DNA from: Litchfieldia stipae
Lineage (GTDB): Bacteria > Bacillota > Bacilli > Bacillales > Bacillaceae_L
Assembly: GCF_014837155.1 (NCBI RefSeq)
Contig: NZ_JACYHA010000007.1
Span: 112,764-176,763, forward strand
DNA: 64,000 nucleotides
Direction of reading: 5' to 3'
Made by a program: the position numbers and the translations under genes. This document shows, piece after piece, positions 26,162 to 35,713 of the stretch (position 1 is the first letter of the stretch; each line of letters begins with the position of its first letter). The notes under the pieces were generated by a model that ran no database searches, was not told the DNA's origin, and saw only the letters and a list, made by a program, of their open reading frames with translations.

Positions 26162-27673
26162 TCACCCCCTAGTCCCTTGTACTATATTTTCTAACACAAG
26201 CTGAAGTGGTTCTGACAGGACATTCGGATAGACACCAATTAACACGATCAAGCCTAGCAAAATCAAGACAGGAACCAATTCAATTTTAGTGATATCATAT
26301 ACTTTTTCATAAGTTGGACTCGTTTTTCCATAGGTTACATTTAGAACTGCTCTTAAAAGGTATACAGCCGTCATAATGATCCCAATTGCCCCAACTGCGG
26401 CAAGGACTGGCATTGTTTTAAACAGCCCTAGAAAGGCCATAAATTCACTGACGAATCCTGACATCCCTGGTAATCCTAAAGATGCCATTGCTCCGGCTAG
26501 TAAGAAGCCTGATGTTAATGGCATCACCTTCGCAAGGCCACCAAGCTTATCAATTTGTGATGTCCCTACTCGCTCATACAGAACCCCAATTAAGAAGAAG
26601 AGTAGAGCCGAGATTAAGCCGTGAGAGACGACTTGGAAAATCGCACCTTGAATTCCCGCTTCATTTAATGAACCTAACCCGATTAAAACAATCCCCATAT
26701 GGGAAATACTAGAATAAGCGAGCACCATTTTGAAATCTGTTTGAATGAAGGCAAGGAATGCCCCATATAAAAGGTTGATGACCCCAAGTAATGCAATCAA
26801 CCACGCCATGTTGCTGAACTCTTCTGGGAAGAAGCCTACGCCAAATCGGATGAAACCGAATGCCCCAATTTTCAGTAGCACCCCAGAGTGAAGCATGACA
26901 ATGGACGGCGGTGCCTGCACGTGGACATGTAGCATCCACGTATGTAATGGGAAAATCGGTAGCTTAATCCCGAAGGCAATTAATAATGCAATTAACAAGC
27001 CATATTTTAGACCACTCGAGAGATCACCTGTTGGCAGTGCCCCGCTCGGACTTGCCATCATACTTGTGATCGCATGGATATTGGTTGTGCCTGTTTTTGC
27101 GAAAATCACCATAATGACAATTAACAAAATCGCAGAACCGATTCCATTATAGATAAGAAAACGGAAGGCTGCTTTTTCTTTTTCAAAATAGCCCCATTTC
27201 CCAATTAAGAAGAACATCGTTACTAACGTAATTTCAAAGAATAAGAAGAACAACACTAAATTCTCAGCTAAAAAGACCCCTAGCATTCCAATTTCAAGGA
27301 ACAAAAATAGGATGAAATAGCCCTTCCACTCTTTTTTAATATGAATGGAAGCAATCGCTGCAAGGGTTGAAAGAACCGCTGTTAAAAGGACCATGACTAA
27401 TGAGAATCCATTGATTCCTAGTTCATAGTCGACCGAAAATGGTTGACCCTTCCCAAGGATGCCAAACCAGCCTATTTTTTCCGAAAAGCTAGTGAGATCT
27501 GTACCGCCTCGGTAATAGCTATACAGCACAAAAGCGAGTACTAATGCTGGCAATGTTGACAAGAATCCAACAAGCTTAAGCGTTTGTTCTTGTGCTTTCG
27601 GGATAAACGCTAAAAGCACGATACCAATGATTGGGGAGAACACTAATAATGATAAAATATAGGATTCATTCAT
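26162..27673 (-). CDS. nuoM: NADH-quinone oxidoreductase subunit M
   Basis: A 503-residue antiporter-like subunit. Key blocks: FFLFFEITLVTMFFLIGKWG with the conserved Glu, KLPIFPLHTWMLHVHVQAPPSIVMLHSGVLLKIGAFG with the conserved Lys, and KMVLAYSSISHMGIVLIGL. It overlaps the nuoL stop by 4 bp (27670-27673), so translation is coupled. Confidence 0.95.
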   Translation of the reverse strand: MNESYILSLLVFSPIIGIVLLAFIPKAQEQTLKLVGFLSTLPALVLAFVLYSYYRGGTDLTSFSEKIGWFGILGKGQPFSVDYELGINGFSLVMVLLTAVLSTLAAIASIHIKKEWKGYFILFLFLEIGMLGVFLAENLVLFFLFFEITLVTMFFLIGKWGYFEKEKAAFRFLIYNGIGSAILLIVIMVIFAKTGTTNIHAITSMMASPSGALPTGDLSSGLKYGLLIALLIAFGIKLPIFPLHTWMLHVHVQAPPSIVMLHSGVLLKIGAFGFIRFGVGFFPEEFSNMAWLIALLGVINLLYGAFLAFIQTDFKMVLAYSSISHMGIVLIGLGSLNEAGIQGAIFQVVSHGLISALLFFLIGVLYERVGTSQIDKLGGLAKVMPLTSGFLLAGAMASLGLPGMSGFVSEFMAFLGLFKTMPVLAAVGAIGIIMTAVYLLRAVLNVTYGKTSPTYEKVYDITKIELVPVLILLGLIVLIGVYPNVLSEPLQLVLENIVQGTRG

Positions 27674-29541
27674 CGTAAGTACCCCCCTGTTATTGCAAAG
27701 ATGACAAGTAAGATCGCTAAGCCAAGAAATGCAAACGATCCGTATACTTGAACCTGACCTGTTTGAACCTTAGCTCCAATTCTTCCAATGCCACTTGTGA
27801 ATGACGCAATCCCTTTAGCAATTCCTCCTACCAAGAAGACATCAATGTATTTCAAGAATAAGCTAAAGACCTTCGTTGCGTAGACAATGGTTCCCTGATA
27901 GAATTCATCAATATAATATTTACGGTAGACGATGCTATATCCAATTGGCGCTCTGCTTGAAAGCCAATCGCGTGAGATCGTTTTTTTACTATACATGAGA
28001 TAAGCTAAGAGAATTCCCGCTGCAGACACAAGTGTTGCGACAATCATAATCCACAGTGGACCATCGATATGTCCATGGCCAAGCGCCTCGGTCCCTTCTG
28101 TTAACCAGTCTCCTAGGAATGTTCCGAACCAAGGTGTATTCACGTATCCTGCGAAAATCGCTAGGATTCCGAGAATCATCATCGGTACCGTCATCACACC
28201 TGGTGATTCATGAGCACGGTTCTCGCCATCCCCTCGGTACTCCCCGCCAAACACCATGAAGAACAATCGGAACATATAGAACGCCGTGAAGAACGCAGCA
28301 ATCACTGCAATCCAGAACAGTCCATAATTTCCATGCGCCCATGTTACAATCAAGATTTCTTCCTTACTGAAAAATCCTGAGAACAGTGGCACCCCACTGA
28401 TTGCAAGGGTTCCAATTAAGAACAATGGACCAGTGATTTTTAACTTTTTCCACAATCCACCCATCTTCTCGATGTTTTGATTGTGCACAGCATGTATGAC
28501 ACTTCCTGCTGCTAAGAACAGTAATGCTTTGAAGAATGCGTGTGTCATAAGGTGGAATACTCCCGCCACATAGCCTGCTGAACCGAGTGCAAGCATCATA
28601 TAGCCGAGCTGGCTCACCGTTGAGTAGGCTAGTACTCGTTTGATATCCTTTTGAACAAGACCAATGCTTGCTGCAAAAATCGCCGTAAATCCACCGACAA
28701 CGGCAACCGTCATTAACGCTGCTTCACTTGCTGCAAATAACGGGAATGTCGCTGCCACTAAGTAAACCCCAGCAGCTACCATTGTTGCCGCATGAATTAA
28801 GGCAGACACTGGTGTTGGACCTTCCATCGCATCTGGTAACCATGAATGAAGTGGAAACTGACCTGATTTTCCAATCGCCCCAACGAAAATTAAGATTGCT
28901 GTTAATGTAATCATTTCATATGAAATCGCCCCTGCTTCCACCGCAGCGAAAATTTCATCATACTCGAAGCTTCCAACCTGCCAAAAAAGGAGAATCATTC
29001 CGATTAGTAACCCTACATCACCAATACGAGTCATGATAAATGCTTTTTTAGCAGCTGCACGTGCTTCTTCCTTGAAAAAGTAAAATCCAATTAATAAGAA
29101 GGATCCTACTCCGACAAGCTCCCAAAATATGTAGGTTTGTAAAAGGTTTGGTGAAATCACTAAACCTAGCATGGCAAATGTAAATAATCCTAGATATGCA
29201 TAAAAGACATGAAATCGTTCATCTCCATGCATATATCCGATTGAATACAAATGAACGAGAAAACTGACAAGCGATACTATCACTAGCATGAGTGCATTTA
29301 GTTGATTTATTTCAAAACCCGCTGTTAATTGAACATCCCCTATGGTTAACCAAGTACTCTCATTTTTAAATGTTGGTTGGCTAAATCGTTGAAATAGGAC
29401 CAACAAGGAGTAAACGAATGAGCCTAATACGAAAAGCAGACCTACGACTGCACTGTATTGCTTGAGTCGTTTACCAAAAATAAGAAGGACTATAAAAGAG
29501 ATTAGCGGAAAAAGCGGTATGATCCATGCATTTTCCATCAT
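27670..29541 (-). CDS. nuoL: NADH-quinone oxidoreductase subunit L
   Basis: A 623-residue antiporter-like subunit carrying the long amphipathic helix at its C-terminus. Blocks: FWELVGVGSFLLIGFYFFK, GKSGQFPLHSWLPDAMEGPTPVSALIHAATMVAAGVYL and KRVLAYSTVSQLGYMMLALG. The first codons are ATG ATG; either could start. The gap to nuoK (248 bp) contains an inverted-end repeat element and breaks the otherwise overlapping operon. Confidence 0.95.
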   Translation of the reverse strand: MMENAWIIPLFPLISFIVLLIFGKRLKQYSAVVGLLFVLGSFVYSLLVLFQRFSQPTFKNESTWLTIGDVQLTAGFEINQLNALMLVIVSLVSFLVHLYSIGYMHGDERFHVFYAYLGLFTFAMLGLVISPNLLQTYIFWELVGVGSFLLIGFYFFKEEARAAAKKAFIMTRIGDVGLLIGMILLFWQVGSFEYDEIFAAVEAGAISYEMITLTAILIFVGAIGKSGQFPLHSWLPDAMEGPTPVSALIHAATMVAAGVYLVAATFPLFAASEAALMTVAVVGGFTAIFAASIGLVQKDIKRVLAYSTVSQLGYMMLALGSAGYVAGVFHLMTHAFFKALLFLAAGSVIHAVHNQNIEKMGGLWKKLKITGPLFLIGTLAISGVPLFSGFFSKEEILIVTWAHGNYGLFWIAVIAAFFTAFYMFRLFFMVFGGEYRGDGENRAHESPGVMTVPMMILGILAIFAGYVNTPWFGTFLGDWLTEGTEALGHGHIDGPLWIMIVATLVSAAGILLAYLMYSKKTISRDWLSSRAPIGYSIVYRKYYIDEFYQGTIVYATKVFSLFLKYIDVFLVGGIAKGIASFTSGIGRIGAKVQTGQVQVYGSFAFLGLAILLVIFAITGGYLR

Positions 29542-29594
29542 CGTATCACATTCCCCTTCTTTTTTATTCTAGCTATACTGTTACCTTGAATGCC

Positions 29595-29713
29595 GCAGCC
29601 TGAATACACTCCGCGTCCTGTGGGGTGACTGGTGAGCCTCCTCGTCGCTTTCGCTCCTGTGGGGTCTCACTTTGGTCACGCATCCCACGGGAGTCTCCAT
29701 GTATTCAGTCTGC
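29595..29713 (-). repeat. Dispersed inverted-end element (copy 2), inside the nuo operon
   Basis: Ends GCAGCCTGAATACAC and GTGTATTCAGTCTGC are inverted repeats. The interior has GCGTCCTGTGGGGTGAC, GAGCCTCCTCGTCGC, and CCCACGGGAGTC. It lies between nuoL and nuoK, so it must be present in the operon transcript. Confidence 0.88.
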
Positions 29714-29789
29714 TAGAAATTTAATTTTCAATATAGTTATGTCTAAACCAGCCTTTGAGAAAACAGGTATGTTTCATATCAAACAGTAT

Positions 29790-30104
29790 TTAATTTTTCA
29801 TCGTATCCATTTCATCAATGTTGACCGTTCTTCGGTTACGGTACAGTGAGATGAGGATGGCAATACCGACGGCTACTTCTGCAGCGGCGATGGCAATGGC
29901 GAATAGGGCAAAGATTTGACCTGTTATGTTCGGATTGAAACCAAATCTGCTGAATGCAACTAGGTTGATATTGACGGCGTTTAGCATCAATTCAATCGAG
30001 ATTAAGACAATGATTGTATTCCGTTTTGATAAGGCACCATAGAGCCCAATGCAAAAGAGAATTAGTGCGACGGTGAGGTATGCTGATAATGGAACACTAC
30101 TCAT
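29790..30104 (-). CDS. nuoK: NADH-quinone oxidoreductase subunit K
   Basis: A 104-residue subunit with three transmembrane helices and the conserved Glu residues in [17 protein letters not shown] and [19 protein letters not shown], which belong to the proton path of the membrane arm. It overlaps nuoJ by 4 bp (30101-30104). The C-terminal tail is charged ([10 protein letters not shown]). Confidence 0.95.
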   Translation of the reverse strand: MSSVPLSAYLTVALILFCIGLYGALSKRNTIIVLISIELMLNAVNINLVAFSRFGFNPNITGQIFALFAIAIAAAEVAVGIAILISLYRNRRTVNIDEMDTMKN

Positions 30105-30622
30105 TCCTTCTCCGCCTCCTCTTCATCATTTTTCTTTGCTAAAACAATCGCACCAATTAAAGCAACTAATAAGACGACTGATGTTAACTCAAATGGAATG
30201 ACATATTTTGAATACAGCTCAATTCCGATTTGCTCTGTATTATTTTGGGCTAAGGTGCTTTCCTGTTGACCAAAGTCTAGGTTGTAGATGCCTATATAGA
30301 CAGCAAATCCGAAGACCATGATGCCAGAAAGGACGATGAATTTCCGGAAGAAGCTAATCTTCGGCTCACTTGTATCATTGTGCCGTGTCAGCATGATCCC
30401 AAATAGCATGATGATCGTGATCGCCCCAGAGTAGATCAAAATTTGTACGGCTGCAATGAATTCCGCATGCAGCATGACATATATTCCAGCAATACTGACA
30501 AATGTAAAGACTAACGCAACAACCATGTGAACGACTTTTTCTAGATTAATCATGAAGATACCGCCACCAATGGCAATGATCGCTAGTACGACAAAGGCTA
30601 TAAATTCTCCACTCAAACTCAC
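30101..30622 (-). CDS. nuoJ: NADH-quinone oxidoreductase subunit J
   Basis: A 173-residue subunit with five hydrophobic helices, containing [28 protein letters not shown], the segment that includes the pi-bulge helix of complex I. It overlaps nuoI and nuoK by 4 bp each, so the three are translated together. Confidence 0.95.
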   Translation of the reverse strand: MSLSGEFIAFVVLAIIAIGGGIFMINLEKVVHMVVALVFTFVSIAGIYVMLHAEFIAAVQILIYSGAITIIMLFGIMLTRHNDTSEPKISFFRKFIVLSGIMVFGFAVYIGIYNLDFGQQESTLAQNNTEQIGIELYSKYVIPFELTSVVLLVALIGAIVLAKKNDEEEAEKE

Positions 30623-31044
30623 GCTTTATTCTCCTTTCGTAAGTTTGTATCGTTCTCATCTAACCATTCAAGGTTCTTAAATAAGTCGTCACGGCTGTAT
30701 TCAGCTAGTTCAAAGTTATTCGACATGATGATGGCTTCTGTTGGACAAACCTCTGTGCATAAGTCACATAGAATACAAATTTCAAAGTTTATATCATAGG
30801 TATCAATGATTTTTCCTTTTTTCGTTGGGTCAGGGTGTTTCTTTCCTGTCAGTTGAATGCAGTCTGTTGGGCAAATATTGGCACATTGGTTACAGACGAT
30901 GCATTTTTCCGGGTAGAATTTCTGAATTCCTCGGAACCTGTCAGGTAGTGGTAGTGGTTCATTTGGATAATCATAGGTTACCTTTTTCTTTGTTAGGTTG
31001 TTTAGGGTATATTTCAAACCTTTTGCTAATCCTCGCATGCTCAT
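30619..31044 (-). CDS. nuoI: NADH-quinone oxidoreductase subunit I (2x 4Fe-4S ferredoxin)
   Basis: A 141-residue peripheral-arm subunit with two typical [4Fe-4S] motifs: CIVCNQCANICP (about residues 48-59) and CILCDLCTEVCP (about residues 90-101). It passes electrons to NuoB and the quinone site. The start is an ATG with AGGGGTGACATGAGC upstream. The gap to nuoH (267 bp) contains an inverted-end repeat. Confidence 0.95.
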   Translation of the reverse strand: MSMRGLAKGLKYTLNNLTKKKVTYDYPNEPLPLPDRFRGIQKFYPEKCIVCNQCANICPTDCIQLTGKKHPDPTKKGKIIDTYDINFEICILCDLCTEVCPTEAIIMSNNFELAEYSRDDLFKNLEWLDENDTNLRKENKA

Positions 31045-31184
31045 GTCACCCCTTTGTTTTTTTGAGACTCGTTTGTTCTGCTTTATTGCTTGGTAGGAAA
31101 CTTTTGTATATATTGTGCAACTTCCACTCGCTACAGGCAGTTCGCTTTTTTTTTACTTGTATGGAGTGTTGCTTTTAATCTCCC

Positions 31185-31293
31185 GCAGTCTGAATACACT
31201 CCGCGTCCATTGGGGTGACCGGTGAGCCTCCTCGTCGCTTACGTCTCACTTTGGCCACTAATCCCACGGGAGTCTACGTGTATTCAGCCTACT
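31185..31293 (-). repeat. Dispersed inverted-end element (copy 3), inside the nuo operon
   Basis: Ends GCAGTCTGAATACAC and GTGTATTCAGCCTAC. The interior matches the other copies but lacks a short CTCCTGTGGGG segment. It separates nuoH from nuoI in the same orientation as copy 2. Confidence 0.85.
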
Positions 31294-31311
31294 AGACTCT
31301 ACTGCTACTCT

Positions 31312-32316
31312 TTATCTAAAGAACAATTCCTTCACAATTGCAGTGATGAAGATGTTTGCTAGTGCTACTGGTAGTAGGACTTTCCAGCCGAATTCCATTA
31401 GTTGGTCTGCTCTGAGACGTGGGAATGTAACCCTGAACCAGATGAGCAAGAAGACAACTGCACTGAATTTCAAGGCAAACCATACCGCTCCTGGAATGAA
31501 GTCTAGGAAGAAGACAGGCTGCCATCCACCTAGGAATAGGACGGTTGTCAGTGATGCCATTGCGAAAAAGTATACGTATTCTGCAAGCATGAAGAATGCC
31601 CAGCGAAATCCGGAGTATTCGACATGGAATCCAGCAACTAGTTCAGATTCAGCTTCAGGTAAGTCAAACGGTACACGATTTAACTCAGCAACCGACGCAA
31701 TTAAGAAAACAAGGAATCCGATTGGCTGTAAGAAGATGTACCAGACATCTGTTTGTGCATTAACAATATCTACTAAATTCAAACTTCCTGTGAATAAAAT
31801 AACCCCAATCACTGACATAACTAGCGGTATTTCGTAGGAAATCATCTGTGCCGCGGCACGCATTCCACCTAATAACGCATATTTGTTATTTGACGCCCAA
31901 CCACCAGTTACAATCCCAACAGTTGTGAGTCCAGAAATTGCAATGTAATATAATAATCCGACACCAATATCAGCAAAATGAAACGCATCTGTAAACGGAA
32001 TAACGGCCAGCACCATAAAGGCCGGCGCAAACGCGATAACAGGTGCAAGTATGAATAACGGCTTGTCGGCAACCCTTGGAATCGTGTCTTCCTTCAGCAG
32101 AAGCTTTAATACGTCAGCGACTGTTTGAAGCAAGCCCCAGCGACCTCCAACTTGGTTAGGACCAATCCGTCCTTGCATGAACCCCATTACCTTCCGCTCT
32201 GCTAGAATTGCATAAGTGACAAACCCCAGCACCATGAAAAGAAAAGCAGTGGCTAATCCAAAGAAGATCCCCACGTTTGTCCAGCTTGGAGTTGAATGTA
32301 AAAGATCGTTAATCAT
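31312..32316 (-). CDS. nuoH: NADH-quinone oxidoreductase subunit H
   Basis: A 334-residue membrane subunit with eight helices that forms part of the quinone chamber. Family blocks: ERKVMGFMQGRIGPNQVGGRWGLLQTVADVLKLLLKEDTIP (split at residues about 40-80), LNRVPFDLPEAESELVAGFHVEYSG and RLRADQLMEFGWK. The ATG shares its first base with the last base of the nuoD stop (1-bp overlap), so translation is coupled. Confidence 0.95.
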   Translation of the reverse strand: MINDLLHSTPSWTNVGIFFGLATAFLFMVLGFVTYAILAERKVMGFMQGRIGPNQVGGRWGLLQTVADVLKLLLKEDTIPRVADKPLFILAPVIAFAPAFMVLAVIPFTDAFHFADIGVGLLYYIAISGLTTVGIVTGGWASNNKYALLGGMRAAAQMISYEIPLVMSVIGVILFTGSLNLVDIVNAQTDVWYIFLQPIGFLVFLIASVAELNRVPFDLPEAESELVAGFHVEYSGFRWAFFMLAEYVYFFAMASLTTVLFLGGWQPVFFLDFIPGAVWFALKFSAVVFLLIWFRVTFPRLRADQLMEFGWKVLLPVALANIFITAIVKELFFR

Positions 32317-33416
32317 TAGCCATCAACCTCCCCAAGAACAATATCAATCGCTCCTAAAATGGCAATGAGGTTTGCCATATTTTCACCCTTTAATAGCTTC
32401 GGTAAAATTTGTAGATTGTAAAAAGAAGGTCTACGGAATTTCATTCTGTAAGGCTCTTTTTTTCCATCACTAGCAATATAGCAACCAATTTCACCACGTG
32501 GAGACTCAATGCGTACAAATGCTTCTCCTTTTGGTGCTTTGATAATCTTTGGTACTTTTGCCATAATTGCCCCTTCAGAAGGGAATTGCTCTACGGCTTG
32601 CTCAATGATTCGAAGTGATTGCTCTAGCTCTGCAATACGAGTTTGGTAGCGCGCCCATGCATCTCCACCAGTAAATACCGGTACATCAAAATCGAAGCGA
32701 TCATAGATGGAATAAGGCTCATCCTTCCTAAGATCCCATTGCACACCCGTACATCTTAGGTTTGCACCACTCAATGAATAAGCAAGCGCATCCTCCTTCG
32801 TGTACGTTCCAACCCCTTTTACACGATGTAAGAAGATTTCATTTCCTGTCACCAGTTCATGATATCCTTTGAGTTGTTCTCTCATATACGGTACGAAATC
32901 TCGCACCTTCTCAATCCAGCCCTCTGGCGCATCCCACTTCACGCCACCTACACGCATGTAGTTGAACGTTAATCTCGCTCCAGAAAGTTCATTTAATAGA
33001 TTAATAATCATTTCACGCTCTCTGAATGCATATAGGAAAGGACTTGTCGCCCCAAGGTCTAATAAATACGTTCCCCACCATACAAGATGGCTAGCGACCC
33101 TTCCTAGCTCCATCGCGAGCACGCGAAGGTACTCAGCTCGATCAGGCACCTCTATGCCAGTCATCGTCTCTACCGCGTGACAAAGCACATAATTATTCGT
33201 CATCGCAGATAGATAATCCATTCGGTCAGTATATGGAATGATTTGCGTATACTGCAAGTTTTCAGCTAGCTTTTCTGTTCCTCTGTGAAGATAACCGATG
33301 ACCGGTGTGGCTTCTTTTATGATCTCACCATCTATTTTTATTACAAGTCGGAACACGCCATGGGTACTAGGATGCTGTGGACCAACGTTTAATAGCATTT
33401 CCTCTGTACGTATCAT
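32316..33416 (-). CDS. nuoD: NADH-quinone oxidoreductase subunit D
   Basis: A 366-residue peripheral-arm subunit, related to the hydrogenase large subunit, with the quinone-site blocks NVGPQHPSTHGVFRL and GYLHRGTEKLAE, and the C-terminal IVLGEVDG. It is separate from NuoC; in some bacteria the two are fused. It is 3 bp from nuoC. Confidence 0.95.
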   Translation of the reverse strand: MIRTEEMLLNVGPQHPSTHGVFRLVIKIDGEIIKEATPVIGYLHRGTEKLAENLQYTQIIPYTDRMDYLSAMTNNYVLCHAVETMTGIEVPDRAEYLRVLAMELGRVASHLVWWGTYLLDLGATSPFLYAFREREMIINLLNELSGARLTFNYMRVGGVKWDAPEGWIEKVRDFVPYMREQLKGYHELVTGNEIFLHRVKGVGTYTKEDALAYSLSGANLRCTGVQWDLRKDEPYSIYDRFDFDVPVFTGGDAWARYQTRIAELEQSLRIIEQAVEQFPSEGAIMAKVPKIIKAPKGEAFVRIESPRGEIGCYIASDGKKEPYRMKFRRPSFYNLQILPKLLKGENMANLIAILGAIDIVLGEVDG

Positions 33417-33419
33417 CGG

Positions 33420-34709
33420 TTACACCTCCACATCATATGGTTCATAATCTTTTCGTAGCGGATGTCCTACCCATTCCTCTGGGAGTAAAATCCGTCTTAA
33501 ATCCGGATGATTTGTAAATTTAATTCCTAGTAAATCAAACGCTTCACACTCTGGCCAATTCGCACCCTCCCACAGAGGTTGAATGGAATCAATCACAGGC
33601 TCATCACGGTCAATCTTCACCTTCAACGCAACAGACTGTCTATTTTTATATGAAAATAAATGAACGTAGACTTCCATATGTGTTTCAAAGTCTGTCCCGT
33701 GTAGCTCTGATAAATAGTCAAATCCCAGTTGCTCGTTATAACGTAAGAACTGAGCAACTTTAAAATATGTATCTTTTTTCGCGACTAATGTCGGTACATC
33801 CTTTGAAAGTGGATTGATATAGGCATCTTCTAGTACTTCTTCACCAAGATGATCCTTAATCACCTTCACATACTTATCAAGGTACGGCTGATTGACAGAA
33901 GGCTTTTTCTCTTCCTCTGGCTCAGCTGCTTCAGCACCACCAGCTTTGGCTGCTTTTAACTTTGCTGCTGCGGCCGCTTTTGCTTTTGCGATGGCGATTG
34001 CCTTTGCTTTTTCCTTATCTACATCTCCACCAGCATCACCTAGCGCTGCGGCTTTCGCCTTTGCTGCAGCTGCTGCTTTTGCTTTTGCGGCTGCGACCGC
34101 TTTTGCTTTCGCCTTGGCCACATCATCATCTGAGTCTGACGCATCACCAGCGGCCGCTTTCGCTTTTTGCTTCGCTAGTGCTGCGGCCTTTGCTTTCGCA
34201 GCTGCTGCTGCTTTCGCCTTCGCCTTGGCCACATCATCATCTGAGTCTGATCCATCCTCGGCTTCTTTGGCCTTTTGCTTTGCTAGTGCTGCAGCCTTTG
34301 CTTTTGCGGCTGCAGCAGCTTTTTTCTTGGCCAATTCTTTATCATCGAGCGGTTGCTCATTTGATTCACTTGCGGCTTCATTCGCTTTTTGCTTTGCTAG
34401 TGCTGCGGCTTTCGCTTTTGCGGCTGCGGCAGCCTTCTTTTTCGCTAATTCCTTGGCATCATCAGTAGTTTCTGTAGCGCCCTCAGCTTGCGATTCTGCC
34501 TCGGCCTTCGCTTTTTGCTTCGCCAGTGCTGCGGCTTTGGCTTTCGCGGCTGCAGCAGCCTTCTTTTTCGCTAATTCTTTTGCGTCATCTTCTTCTTTCG
34601 GTGATTCAGACGCTTGCTGTTGTCTTTCTGCTAACTTCTTTTTGGCAAGCTCTTTTGCACGCTCTGCCGCTTCACGTTTCTGCTGCTCTAAATCCTTGCC
34701 TTCGCTCAC
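33420..34709 (-). CDS. nuoC: NADH-quinone oxidoreductase subunit C with long Ala/Lys-rich N-terminal extension
   Basis: The conserved NuoC domain (30-kDa subunit) is in the last 150 residues or so (YLDKYVKVIKDHLGEEVLE, then WEGANWPECEAFDLLGI and FTNHPDLRRILLPEEW). Before it are about 270 residues of low complexity built from six or so repeats of AKAKAAALAKQKA separated by acidic linkers (DSDDD, EGATETTDD). They should form long charged helices. Similar but usually shorter extensions are known in Bacillus NuoC. The antisense strand is open too, but only as a shadow of this repeat. Confidence 0.93.
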   Translation of the reverse strand: MSEGKDLEQQKREAAERAKELAKKKLAERQQQASESPKEEDDAKELAKKKAAAAAKAKAAALAKQKAKAEAESQAEGATETTDDAKELAKKKAAAAAKAKAAALAKQKANEAASESNEQPLDDKELAKKKAAAAAKAKAAALAKQKAKEAEDGSDSDDDVAKAKAKAAAAAKAKAAALAKQKAKAAAGDASDSDDDVAKAKAKAVAAAKAKAAAAAKAKAAALGDAGGDVDKEKAKAIAIAKAKAAAAAKLKAAKAGGAEAAEPEEEKKPSVNQPYLDKYVKVIKDHLGEEVLEDAYINPLSKDVPTLVAKKDTYFKVAQFLRYNEQLGFDYLSELHGTDFETHMEVYVHLFSYKNRQSVALKVKIDRDEPVIDSIQPLWEGANWPECEAFDLLGIKFTNHPDLRRILLPEEWVGHPLRKDYEPYDVEV

Positions 34710-34710
34710 G

Positions 34711-35223
34711 CTAAATCACCTTCTTTCCTGTTTTAGCTTCATAGCGAATTTTTTCCTTTAATTTATTCATTCCATATATAAGCGCTGCCGGGTTTGGTGG
34801 ACATCCTGGGATATACACATCAACTGGAACAATTTGATCCACACCCTTAACAACCGCATACGATTTCACATAAGGTCCTCCAGCTGTAGCACAAGAGCCC
34901 ATCGCAATCACCCATTTAGGTTCTGGCATTTGGTCATACAATCGCTTTAATACTGGTGCCATCTTCTTTGTTACCGTCCCAGACACAATCATCACATCAG
35001 ATTGACGTGGCGATGTACGAAAGAACGATCCAAATCGATCAAGGTCATAATGAGACGATCCAACCCCCATCATCTCTATCGCACAACAGGCTAATCCAAA
35101 AGTCATCGGCCATAACGAATTACTTCTAGCCCATGCCTTCACTTGCTCTAAAGTCGTTAGAAATACACTATTCTTCAATTCTTCCATTTCTTCTTTTGAT
35201 ATATTTTCAAGCTTTACGTCCAT
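34711..35223 (-). CDS. nuoB: NADH-quinone oxidoreductase subunit B
   Basis: A 170-residue subunit that carries the N2 iron-sulphur cluster. The cluster cysteines are in [23 protein letters not shown] and PGCPPNP. The ATG at 35223 has GAAGGTG 5 nt upstream and overlaps the end of nuoA by 10 bp; the open frame reaches 35244. It couples the peripheral arm to quinone. Confidence 0.95.
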   Translation of the reverse strand: MDVKLENISKEEMEELKNSVFLTTLEQVKAWARSNSLWPMTFGLACCAIEMMGVGSSHYDLDRFGSFFRTSPRQSDVMIVSGTVTKKMAPVLKRLYDQMPEPKWVIAMGSCATAGGPYVKSYAVVKGVDQIVPVDVYIPGCPPNPAALIYGMNKLKEKIRYEAKTGKKVI

Positions 35224-35591
35224 TTCAGCACCTTCTTTTTCCAAGCATAGATCAAACCAATTAATAGCATCACGACGAAAATAAGCATCTCAATTAAAGC
35301 AAAGATTCCTAGTTTCTCATAAGCAACAGCCCATGGATAAAGGAACACTGTTTCCACATCAAAAATGACAAACATTAATGCAAAAATATAATAGCGAACA
35401 TTGAACTGAATTCGTGAATCATGAAACGGTTCAATCCCACTCTCATAGGTTGTTTGCTTCATGAAATTCGGAGCATTTGGTCGGAGCAAACGTCCTGCAG
35501 TCAAGGCAATGATTGGTAGTAAAATACCCAAGCTTAAAAACACAACTACAATTAGGTAATTATTGGTATACTGATTCAAAAACTGATCCAT
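35214..35591 (-). CDS. nuoA: NADH-quinone oxidoreductase subunit A
   Basis: A 125-residue membrane subunit with three helices: [40 protein letters not shown] and [19 protein letters not shown]. The block [20 protein letters not shown] is the family signature. It is the first gene of the operon, with GGAGGGGG upstream of the ATG and a good promoter about 90 bp before the start. Confidence 0.95.
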   Translation of the reverse strand: MDQFLNQYTNNYLIVVVFLSLGILLPIIALTAGRLLRPNAPNFMKQTTYESGIEPFHDSRIQFNVRYYIFALMFVIFDVETVFLYPWAVAYEKLGIFALIEMLIFVVMLLIGLIYAWKKKVLKWT

Positions 35592-35684
35592 GCAACCCCC
35601 TCCAATACGTTAAAAAAAATCCCCCATTAAACAAAAACTTTCTAAATAGATAGAATAGATTGATTAATTATTGTAACCGTATTC

Positions 35685-35713
35685 ATTATATCAACTATCA
35701 ATAATCGTGTCGA
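35685..35713 (-). promoter_or_regulatory. Sigma-A promoter of the nuo operon
   Basis: On the minus strand TCGACA (35713-35708), a 17-bp spacer, and TATAAT (35690-35685). One mismatch in the -35 box. The nuoA start is about 90 nt downstream. Confidence 0.7.

Noticed and set aside
29595..29713. Riboswitch or T-box between nuoL and nuoK.
   Set aside because: The same sequence occurs six times before unrelated genes, so it is a dispersed repeat and not a gene-specific sensor.
31343..31837. A 164-codon plus-strand open frame opposite nuoH.
   Set aside because: It is an antisense shadow of nuoH, which is fully conserved on the minus strand.
33892..34761. A 289-codon plus-strand open frame opposite nuoC (Ala/Phe-rich).
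   Set aside because: It is the antisense shadow of the AKAKAAALAKQKA repeat in nuoC. The codons are stop-free on both strands because of GCx/AAx usage. It has no ribosome binding site or recognisable domain.
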